From assembly GCA_035549275.1 (NCBI GenBank), contig DASZRH010000004.1, forward strand, positions 1 to 12,766: a stretch of DNA of 12,766 bases. The letters are read 5' to 3'. Below are positions 6,276 through 12,568 of the stretch, piece by piece (the stretch's first letter is position 1; each line of letters starts with the position of its first letter). The DNA is from 2-01-FULL-49-17 sp035549275 (GTDB lineage Bacteria; Patescibacteriota; Minisyncoccia; 2-02-FULL-40-12; GWA2-44-9). A program made the translations under genes and the position numbers. The notes beneath the pieces are model-generated. The model ran no database searches, was not told where the DNA came from, and saw only the letters and a list, made by a program, of their open reading frames with translations.

Positions 6276-7832
6276 TATGCAGTCTAGGTAAGACCCGAAG
6301 CCAGGCGAGCTAACCATGACCAGGGTGAAGCGCTTCGAAAGAAGCGTGGAGGCCCGAACCGATTGGTCGATCAATGCCACCGGATGAGTTGTGGTTGGAA
6401 GTGAAAAGCTTATCGAGCTTGGTAATAGCTGGTTCTCCCCGAAATGTCTTTAGGGACAGCGGTATGGAGTAATGAAGGGGGTAGAGCACTGAATGGTGGG
6501 CCGCGCCCTCACGGGTAGGCTTACCAAACAAACTCCGAATACCTTCATGAAATCTATGCCAGTGAGTACGCGAGGGCGAAGCTTCGTGTACGCAAGGGAA
6601 ACAGCCCAGATCACAAATTAAGGTCCCAAAATCTACGCTAAGTGAAAAGGAAGTATTTTGCCTTAGACAGGTAGGAGGTTGGCTTAGAAGCAGCCATCCT
6701 TTAAAAAGTGCGTAATAGCTTACTACTCGATTCCCCTTCGGGGGCGAGGCAAGATGCGCCGAAAATGTATAGGGGCTAAGCGTGGTACCGAAATTGTGGG
6801 TTCGGTGATTTAGTTCACCGAGCGGTAGGGGAGCATTTCCATCGGCTGTGAAGGTGCGCTGTGAAGCGTGCTGGAGCGATGGGAAGGGAGAATGTTGGGA
6901 TGAGTAACCGCAAATGGTGTGAAAACCACCATCGCCGTAAGTCCGAGGTTTCCTCCGCGATGACAATCAACGGAGGGTGAGGCGTTCCTAAGTGTAACCT
7001 GGCTTTTGGGCCAGGGACCATAATGGACAGCCGGTTAATATTCCGGCCCTCTGACATGATTCGAAGGAGTGACGGAGTGTAGTAGGCTGAGCGTATAATT
7101 GGATTTAACGCGTATAGCGTGAGGATGGCTTAGAGGCAAATCCCTAAGCTGGCGCAAGCCGCATCCAAGCGTCGTACAAATCTCCGCAAGGGGAAATTCA
7201 GCTGAGCACGCTTCCAAGAAAAGCTTCTACGATCAATCATGTTGGAAACGTACCGCAAACCGACACAGGTGGACTCGTATCAGTGTACGAAGGCGAACGG
7301 GTGATTATTGGCTAAGGAACTCGGCAAAAAAGCGGCCGTACCTTCGGTATAAGGCCTGCCACAGCAATGTGGCCGCAGCGAAAGAACCCCTGGCGACTGT
7401 TTATCAAAAACACAACTCCGTGCTAAGCCGCAAGGCGCTGTATACGGGGTGACGCTTGTCCGGTGCCGGAACGTTAACGGTTGAACTGAATTGGAGCAAT
7501 CTGGTTTGGGGAAGCCCGAAGCGCCGGTGAACGACGGCAGTAACTATAACTGTCTAAAAGTAGCGAAATACCTTGTGGGGTAAGTTCCCACGCGCATGAA
7601 TAGCGGAACGACTGGGGGACTGTCTCAGCCAATAGCCCGGTGAAAATGCAATGTCGGTAAAGATGCCGACTACCCGCACCTAGACGGAAAGACCCCGGAA
7701 GCTTCACTGCAGCTTGGTATTGGTCTACGAGTTGTTATGCGTAGCGTAGTGGGTAGGATTTGAAGCCTCGCTCTCGGGCGAGGTGGATCCGCCGATGAAA
7801 CACCCATCTTAACGATTTGTAGCTCTAACCGG

Positions 7833-7924
7833 TTACACCCTAAAAGGGTGGAATTATAAGCTAAAGTAAGCTCCTGGAAAAGGAGAGATTTTAGTTTTAT
7901 CAATTCCAAATTTTTAGGGTGTAA
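7833..7924 (+). other. Expanded arm in 23S domain V (helix 79 region)
   Basis: TTACACCCTAAAA (7833-7845) pairs perfectly with TTTTAGGGTGTAA (7912-7924). Inside are GGAATT/AATTCC (7850-7855 with 7902-7907) and a small CTCCT/AGGAG hairpin (7871-7885). E. coli has about 23 nt between TCTAAC and GACAGTG; this sequence has about 98, so the arm is about 75 nt longer. There are no group I core motifs, so it is an expansion rather than a third intron. Confidence 0.7.
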
Positions 7925-8300
7925 TCGAGACAGTGCCTGGCGGGCAGTTTAAGTGGGGCACTTTTCTCCTAAAAAGTAATGGAGAAGTTCATCAAGGTTG
8001 GCTAGTCACGGATGGACATCGTGACGATAGCGTAAAGGCATAAGCCAGCTTAACTGCAAGACGGATGTGTCGCGCAGATGCGAAAGCAGGACTTAGTGAA
8101 CCGACTCTGGCTCGTAGGAGCGGAGAAGATCAACAGATAAAAGCTACTCCGGGGATAACAGGCTAGTACTGCCCGAGCGTTCACAGCGACGGCAGTGTTC
8201 GGCACCTCGATGTCGGCTCGCCCTATCCTGGGACTGAAGAAGGCCCCAAGGGTTTGGCTGTTCGCCAATTAAAAGGGTACGCGAGCTGGGTTCAAACCGT

Positions 8301-8357
8301 TTAAAAACGGAAAGAACAAATATACGATACATTCGGTTTTTAAACCGTTTGAATCCC
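8301..8357. repeat. Inverted, junction-mimicking hairpins in the intron 1 P1 loop
   Basis: CCGTTT-AA-AAACGG (8297-8310) and its mirror CGGTTT-TT-AAACCG (8334-8347) are two small perfect hairpins. AAACCGTTT, which spans the true splice junction (8294-8302), recurs at 8342-8350. In addition GGGTTCAAAC of the exon (8288-8297) can pair with 8347-8357 with one bulged T. The exon end can therefore pair with this insert instead of the guide sequence. Confidence 0.7.
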
Positions 8358-8597
8358 GAGGTTTGTAATGACATCAACACGGCGGTTCTCTGTAGCGATA
8401 CAGAGTACTCAAGTTAACTTATTTCGGTGAAATCCTTATTCTCGCTGTTGCGAGACTGCGGCAACGCAGAAGACAGACCTGTATTATAAGGACAATACCG
8501 AGGGAAGCTCGAATGAGCACCCGTAGAGACTGAATGTTAACCATCTCGCAAGAGATGAAGATACAGTCCAATGCACATAGTAATATGTGGAAACATG
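8301..8597 (+). ncRNA. Group I intron 1 in 23S rRNA (site equivalent to E. coli 2593), no ORF
   Basis: A 297-nt self-splicing intron. The upstream exon ends in U (8300) and the intron ends in G (8597), as group I requires. The guide GCGGTT (8382-8387) pairs with exon AACCGT (8295-8300), with U.G at the splice site (P1). The CACG just before the guide (8378-8381) pairs with 3' exon CGTG (8598-8601) (P10). P2 is 8388-8394/8399-8405 with a GCGA loop; P6 is GCTC-GAAT-GAGC (8507-8518); P7 is GACTG 8528-8532/CAGTC 8564-8568; P8 is 8542-8547/8552-8557 with a GCAA loop; P9 is 8573-8578/8583-8588 with a GTAA loop. A likely P3 is GTTAAC 8413-8418/8536-8541. The P1 loop is unusually long (8301-8381). 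It has no endonuclease gene, so it cannot move unaided. Confidence 0.92.
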
Positions 8598-8659
8598 CGT
8601 GAGACAGGTTGGTCCATATCTGGTGCGGGCGTTGAAGTTTGAGGAGGGTTGTCCCTAGT

Positions 8660-9398
8660 AAAGTAATTGCTACTTCACGGAGTAATCCGTGATGACAATT
8701 CGGCTAATAACGGTGAAATCTTTATGAAACTGGATCCGTTGATAACTACAGTTTCACTCGGTCCGTAAATTGTAGTACAATTTACTTGAGGACCAGGAAT
8801 TCATGAAGACAATACCGTGGGAAGTCAATCTCATCTAGCATATATAGCAGGATTTCTCGATGGCGACGGAAGCTTAATGCTTCAAATCAAAAAACGTCGC
8901 GATGGGAAGCAAAAATGGCGATTCATGGCCACGATCTGTTTTTATCAAGACAGTCGGCATGATAAACCGCTGTCCTGGATACGTAAAAAACTTGGAATTG
9001 GTTATTTATCTGCGCGTAATGATGGAATGTCAGAACTCCGAATCAATGGATTTGAGCAAGTTCGTGATATTCTCAAAAAGCTGATGCCGTTCATTAAGTT
9101 CAAGAAAGAACAGGCAAAAGCAATGTATTGTGCGGTGGATATATTGACCAAAAAACTGGATACGCGATCACTGAGAAAGCTCGTGGATTGTGTACTCAAG
9201 GTCCAGGCAAATAATTACGCAACCAGGAAGAAAAAAACAAAATCTGAGTTATATATGCAGGTAGGTTTGACCCCGTAACGACTGATCCCGAAAGGGTGAG
9301 ATAGAATGAAATAATTTCTATCATATGCCGATCCCCAATTCTGAATAGAAGGGGAAAGATATAGTCTACGCCTCTAGTGATAGAGGATAATAAACGTG
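8660..9398 (+). mobile_element. Group I intron 2 in the 23S sarcin-ricin loop, carrying a homing endonuclease gene
   Basis: A 739-nt group I intron. The exon ends ...CCTAGT (8659) and resumes ACGAGAGG (9399), so the intron sits between the equivalents of U2656 and A2657, inside the sarcin-ricin loop; it ends in G (9398). A short guide GCTA (8669-8672) pairs with exon TAGT with U.G at the splice site. P2 is CACGGA-GTAA-TCCGTG (8676-8691); P6 closes with GTCAA 8824-8828/TTGAC 9267-9271; P7 is GACT 9280-9283/AGTC 9363-9366; P8 is 9300-9306/9316-9322; P9 is CCTCTA-GTGA-TAGAGG (9371-9386). The S element AAGATATAGTC is at 9356-9366. The LAGLIDADG gene fills the P6 loop. P1 is short and P10 is not obvious, so the splice point could shift by a base or two. 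Confidence 0.88.
8817..9278 (+). CDS. Intron-encoded LAGLIDADG homing endonuclease, single-motif, I-CreI-like
   Basis: A 153-residue protein with one LAGLIDADG motif (LAYIAGFLDGDGS, 7-19; catalytic acid probably Asp17), so it should act as a homodimer on a pseudo-palindromic site of about 22 bp. Features shared with I-CreI: KKLGIGYL (58-64; IGVGY in I-CreI), LMPFIKFKKEQA (89-100; LQPFLKLKQKQA), and a basic C-terminal KKKTKSE (138-144; TRKTTSE). The length is close to I-CreI (163). It would cut intron-less 23S alleles and spread the intron. GTG at 8817 is the first plausible start after the in-frame TGA at 8787; no good Shine-Dalgarno is visible, and the start lies within conserved intron core sequence. 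Stop is TAA at 9276. Confidence 0.92.
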   Translation: MGSQSHLAYIAGFLDGDGSLMLQIKKRRDGKQKWRFMATICFYQDSRHDKPLSWIRKKLGIGYLSARNDGMSELRINGFEQVRDILKKLMPFIKFKKEQAKAMYCAVDILTKKLDTRSLRKLVDCVLKVQANNYATRKKKTKSELYMQVGLTP

Positions 9399-9658
9399 AC
9401 GAGAGGACCGGGATGAACGAACCTCTGGTCTGCCAGCTGTCCTGCCAAGGGCAGCGCTGGGTAGCTATGTTCGGTTCTGATAAGCGCTGAAAGCATATAA
9501 GCGCGAAGCAGGCTCCAAGATGAGACTTCTTAGACTCCTTGTAGATTACGAGGTTGATAGGGCTCAGATGTACGCACCGCGAGGTGTTCAGTCGAGAGCT
9601 ACTAATCGGTCATACTTATGAATAATCGCTTGATGAACGACTTCTTAGCAGCAAGATT

Positions 9659-9679
9659 GCTGCCCACTAACTATTGAAT
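9659..9679 (+). other. 23S precursor processing stem, 3' arm
   Basis: Partner of 5399-5419, lying in the 23S-5S spacer. 9663-9679 are perfectly complementary to 5399-5415. A small hairpin GCAGCA/TGCTGC (9648-9663) overlaps its start and may compete with it. Confidence 0.85.
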
Positions 9680-9703
9680 ACACGTCAGTCATGAAACCAG
9701 TGA

Positions 9704-9815
9704 CTTGGTGGCTATGCTGAAGGTGTCCCACCTGATCCCATCCCGAACTCAGAAGTGAAATCCTTCAAGGCCCATGATAGTCGGGATTACCCGGCGAAAG
9801 TAGGTAGCCGCCAGA
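9704..9815 (+). rRNA. rrf: 5S ribosomal RNA
   Basis: About 112 nt, with the conserved loop segment CCCATCCCGAACTCAGAAGTGAAA (about 9737-9760, matched to the 5S loop B/C region) and the 3' part GGCGAAAGTAGG. The terminal helix pairs TTGGTGGCT near 9705-9713 with AGCCGCCAG near 9806-9814, with wobbles. It follows 23S by 66 nt on the same transcript. Ends are approximate because the helix continues into the flanking terminator stem. Confidence 0.95.
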
Positions 9816-9828
9816 TCACTGGTTTTTT
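9816..9828 (+). terminator. Terminator of the rRNA unit (uses the 5S flanking stem)
   Basis: AACCAGTGA (9695-9703) pairs with TCACTGGTT (9816-9824), extending the 5S terminal helix, and is followed directly by a run of six T (9823-9828). The whole 5S hairpin therefore doubles as the terminator stem. Confidence 0.7.
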
Positions 9829-9877
9829 GATGCTTGAATTTGATTTTTTCGGCTGCGAAGTTGCTGTGGACAAGTAC

Positions 9878-9905
9878 TTGAAAAGATAAATAAACGTGGT
9901 ATGTT
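9878..9905 (+). promoter_or_regulatory. Promoter of the coiled-coil/CxxC protein gene
   Basis: TTGAAA (9878-9883), a 16-bp spacer, then TATGTT (9900-9905) with an extended -10 TGG (9897-9899). The predicted start near 9912 leaves a leader of about 26 nt that contains the Shine-Dalgarno GGAGGT at 9927-9932. Confidence 0.5.
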
Positions 9906-9937
9906 AATGGTGGTTCCCCTGAACGTGGAGGTGTGTA

Positions 9938-10339
9938 ATGCCGTTGAAACCGCAGCAAGAGGTCGAGCCGGCGATCACCGATAAACTCGAGATCGCGGCA
10001 TGGATCATCAATCAGATTGAAGACGCAGAGGCAGAAATGAAGCGCGTGGAGGAAAATGCCGCGCGGTACCGGAAGCTGCTCGAAATGACCGCCGATCCTC
10101 ACTGGCAGCAAGAGGATTTCCGGAGGGTTACCGCCGAAGCCGGCAAGCTCAAGCGGTCTATCCGGAAGTTCGAAGAAGCGCTTGCCAAGCTCGGCGATCC
10201 CTGCCTCCAATGCCAGGCCACTGGCAGAGGAATCGGCGACTTGCCGTGCTGGGTCTGCAAAGGCCTGCGTGTTGTCGTTAAAACCGTTGAGACGTCCGGC
10301 GCTTCGACGGCGCCAACTGCATCACCGGTTCGTCCCTGA
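9938..10339 (+). CDS. Small coiled-coil protein with a DnaJ-like CxxC...CxxC zinc-binding module
   Basis: A 133-residue soluble protein of unknown function. Residues about 15-85 are charged and helical and probably form a coiled coil. Cys89-x2-Cys92 with QATGRG after it, and Cys104-x2-Cys107 with KG after it, resemble half of the DnaJ CxxCxGxG zinc domain, so it likely binds one zinc ion. The tail (115-133) is low-complexity Thr/Ala/Pro. The ATG has the only strong Shine-Dalgarno of the window (GGAGGT, 5 nt spacing). With its own promoter and a strong terminator it is a single-gene unit. A role in protein or RNA binding is possible but not shown. Confidence 0.75.
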   Translation: MPLKPQQEVEPAITDKLEIAAWIINQIEDAEAEMKRVEENAARYRKLLEMTADPHWQQEDFRRVTAEAGKLKRSIRKFEEALAKLGDPCLQCQATGRGIGDLPCWVCKGLRVVVKTVETSGASTAPTASPVRP

Positions 10340-10363
10340 AGAATGCTCCCCGGCATCCCTCCC

Positions 10364-10391
10364 CGGGCCCCTCAAGGGGCTCGTTTTTTTT
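10364..10391 (+). terminator. Strong intrinsic terminator
   Basis: CGGGCCCC-TCAA-GGGGCTCG (10364-10383) has eight pairs including one G.T, followed by eight T (10384-10391). It lies 24 nt after the coiled-coil protein stop. Confidence 0.9.
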
Positions 10392-10403
10392 GAAGAACTG
10401 GAG

Positions 10404-10409
10404 TACAAT
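10404..10409 (+). promoter_or_regulatory. Possible -10 box for the RodA-linked genes
   Basis: TACAAT lies 6 nt before the ATG at 10416, the same spacing as TATACT before the ATG at 4795. It would place the transcription start on the start codon. No clear -35 box is seen at 16-18 bp upstream, so this is tentative. Confidence 0.4.
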
Positions 10410-10415
10410 GGGGCC

Positions 10416-11228
10416 ATGATATCGCGGCTGCAGAAGCGAATGGTGATTGGATGCGTGTATGTGGCAATCGCCGCGGCGATCAGTTTTGGCATTTACTGGA
10501 ACAGCGGCTATCGGCCTACGTGTTCGGACGGCATTCAAAATGGCGCAGAAGAAGGTTTGGATTGCGGCATCAAGGCCTGCGGCGTGGCCTGTGCGGTTCC
10601 CGTTACGCCCGTGCAGATTCAAAATATCCAGCTGGTCAAAACGCCGGCCGGGGATTATGACTTTGCCGCCCGTATTTATAACCCCAACGTCGAATACGGC
10701 ATTGAAAGCGGAGTTTTTGATATTGTTATCATAAACCCGGCCGGCGTTGAGGCCCTGCGTATCGCCCGCCAGATGTTCTATATGCTGCCAGGTCAGACGA
10801 AGTACCTTGTTGCCGCTTCGCTTAAGAATATTCCTGACGGCGCTTCGGCGCATGTAGACCTCAAGAGCATCGAGTGGATTCATACCGTTGGCACGGTCAG
10901 TTCCGAGCTAACGCTGGGTCGCCAGCATTTTGATGTGGGTCCCACGGACACAAGTTTCGATGCCGTGATTACTAATAATTCGGATTTCGATTTTGATCAG
11001 ATTGACGTGGCGGTCTTGCTTTTAGACGCCAAAGGAAATAGTATCGCCGTGAACACAACCAACGCCCAGACCATTCCAAGCCACACAGATCGATATTTCA
11101 GGGTGGTCTGGCCGTTTGCCGTACCGACGGGCACACAAGTCCAGGCATTCATTGATACCAATGTTTTCGATAACTCGAATTTTTTGAAATACCATGGGAC
11201 TCAAGAGAAGTTTCAGCAATTTTTCTAG
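10416..11228 (+). CDS. Membrane-anchored beta-rich protein with DGxxNGxExGxDC motif
   Basis: A 270-residue protein of unknown function. It has a short basic N-terminus, a membrane helix at about 9-28, then a Cys motif with Cys36, Cys50, Cys55 and Cys59 (CSDGIQNGAEEGLDCG), a pattern seen in secreted proteins of several bacterial groups. Two beta-rich segments follow (about 68-150 and 170-260); ITNNSDFDFDQIDVAVLLLD resembles FxLYD-type domains. It should lie outside the membrane. ATG at 10416 was chosen because upstream in-frame starts would run through the terminator and the preceding gene, and because it gives a proper anchor. Its last 35 nt overlap rodA, so a link to wall synthesis is plausible (inference). 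Confidence 0.75.
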   Translation: MISRLQKRMVIGCVYVAIAAAISFGIYWNSGYRPTCSDGIQNGAEEGLDCGIKACGVACAVPVTPVQIQNIQLVKTPAGDYDFAARIYNPNVEYGIESGVFDIVIINPAGVEALRIARQMFYMLPGQTKYLVAASLKNIPDGASAHVDLKSIEWIHTVGTVSSELTLGRQHFDVGPTDTSFDAVITNNSDFDFDQIDVAVLLLDAKGNSIAVNTTNAQTIPSHTDRYFRVVWPFAVPTGTQVQAFIDTNVFDNSNFLKYHGTQEKFQQFF

Positions 11229-12300
11229 ACAGTATTTTTCCGGAATCGATATTCCGCTGTTTGCCACGATCGTGGCAATTTGTGTCTTTAGCGTCTGGAA
11301 TATGTTGGGCATCAGCGGCGTTCAGGAATCGTATTTCATCAAGCAGCTGATTTTTGTCTGTGCGGGCCTTGTTTTGATGAGCGTGTTTTCATTCTTTAAT
11401 TATCGGTACTGGAAGAATTATTCGCTCTTTGTTTTTGCATCATACGTGATTGCTGTGCTCTTGCTGGTCATGCCGTTCTTTTTCCGTTCAATCCGCGGCG
11501 TGCAATCGTGGATTATTGTCGGCGGATTCACATTTGAACCCGCCGAACTCATGAAACTGGTGCTTATCGTGCTGATGGCCAAGTATTTTTCCCAGCGGCA
11601 TGCTTTGATCCAGGATTATCGGCATATCATCGTATCAGGATTGTATTGCTTGATTCCGGCGGCAATTACATTGGTCCAGCCGGACTTGGGATCGGCGATT
11701 ATCATTGGGATTATTTGGCTTGGAATGCTGCTGACGGCGGGCATCAACAAGCGTCACCTCTTTGTTCTGGTCGTGCTGACGCTTGTGGCCGGCACAGCTG
11801 GCTGGCTGTTTGTGCTCAAGCCTTATCAGAAAGTGCGCGTCCTTTCATTTTTGAATCCGGCCGACGACCCGCGGGGGAGCGGATACAATCTGATTCAATC
11901 GAAGATCGCCATTGGCGCTGGCGGCCTCTGGGGCAACGGCTGGGGGAAAGGCCCGCAGACTCAAAATGGTTTTTTGCCCGAGCCGTACAATGATTTTGTT
12001 TTTGCGGCCACGGCCGATCAATTCGGCTTGGCCGGTATTCTGGCCATCGAAGGCGCTATTCTGTTCTTGGTCTATCGAGTTTTACGCATCGGCCGGTACG
12101 CGTCATCAAATTTCGGAAAATTATTCTGTCTGGGTCTGGCTATTTTTATTGCGACGCATGCGATTATCGGCGCCGGAGTTAATTTGGGTCTTCTGCCGGT
12201 TACCGGGATTCCATTCCCATTCTTGAGCTACGGCGGCAGTAGCATGCTCTCATTTATGATGGGCCTGGGTATTGCGCAAAGTATCAAACGCTATGGCTGA
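11194..12300 (+). CDS. rodA: SEDS-family peptidoglycan glycosyltransferase RodA (FtsW/RodA/SpoVE)
   Basis: A 368-residue membrane protein with about ten hydrophobic helices, of normal RodA length. SEDS proteins polymerise lipid II into glycan strands; RodA acts in side-wall elongation with a class B PBP. Family motifs: WIIVGGFTFEPAELMKL (106-122), QPDLGSA (162-168), FLNPADDPRGSGYNLIQSKIA (219-239, core visible), GFLPEPYNDFVFA (259-271) with Asp267 matching the essential RodA aspartate, and the C-terminal TGIPFPFLSYGGSS (337-350). The usual E-x-G after the aspartate loop is DQFG here. RodA is preferred over FtsW for the GFLPE..NDF form and short N-terminus. The ATG lies inside the previous gene and no Shine-Dalgarno is seen; it is translationally coupled on both sides. 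Confidence 0.93.
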   Translation: MGLKRSFSNFSRQYFSGIDIPLFATIVAICVFSVWNMLGISGVQESYFIKQLIFVCAGLVLMSVFSFFNYRYWKNYSLFVFASYVIAVLLLVMPFFFRSIRGVQSWIIVGGFTFEPAELMKLVLIVLMAKYFSQRHALIQDYRHIIVSGLYCLIPAAITLVQPDLGSAIIIGIIWLGMLLTAGINKRHLFVLVVLTLVAGTAGWLFVLKPYQKVRVLSFLNPADDPRGSGYNLIQSKIAIGAGGLWGNGWGKGPQTQNGFLPEPYNDFVFAATADQFGLAGILAIEGAILFLVYRVLRIGRYASSNFGKLFCLGLAIFIATHAIIGAGVNLGLLPVTGIPFPFLSYGGSSMLSFMMGLGIAQSIKRYG

Positions 12301-12568
12301 CGAATATATTCTCCACATCGAAAGCGGCTCCGGGCCTCGAGAGCTGAAGCTTGAAATTAAACAAAACGGGTCTGTCAAGGACCAGTTGATAATCAGTCTT
12401 GACACGCGGCTCGATACGCTGTTGGTAACTTCTATTGACAAAATTTTAAAAAAGAATAGAATAGACGTAGCGCACTTAAAAAGTGTTATCATTAGCGAAA
12501 ATATCGACCCCACGAGTACGGCATATGGGATTGCGCAGGCGGTTGCAGAAGCGTTAAAATCCAGGTAA
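12293..12568 (+). CDS. Short protein resembling the N-terminal lobe of TsaB
   Basis: A 91-residue soluble protein. The ATG at 12293 overlaps the rodA stop by 8 nt; the TTG at 12272 is further inside rodA and less likely. The layout is beta strands (about 4-35), a helix (about 39-55), an ISENIDPTSTAYGIAQAVAEAL segment (split: ISENIDPTS, then TAYGIAQAVAEAL). This follows the order of the TsaB/TsaD actin-like N-lobe, where the last part would be GPGSFTGxRIGxAxAxxLA. The glycine-rich signature is not kept. A TsaB-like scaffold for t6A tRNA modification is a weak inference from pattern only; it may be an unrelated hypothetical protein. Confidence 0.6.
   Translation: MADEYILHIESGSGPRELKLEIKQNGSVKDQLIISLDTRLDTLLVTSIDKILKKNRIDVAHLKSVIISENIDPTSTAYGIAQAVAEALKSR

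Noticed and set aside
7833..7924. A third 23S intron.
   Set aside because: It lacks group I or II core motifs and sits as a continuous extension of a natural helix.
8301..9398. Archaeal-type bulge-helix-bulge introns in the 23S gene.
   Set aside because: Group I hallmarks are present in both: exon-terminal U, intron-terminal G, P7 with R and S elements, and GNRA-capped P2 and P9.
10182..10415. Upstream extension of the gene at 10416.
   Set aside because: It overlaps the preceding gene and crosses a strong terminator; the extension shows no protein-like features and would bury the membrane anchor.
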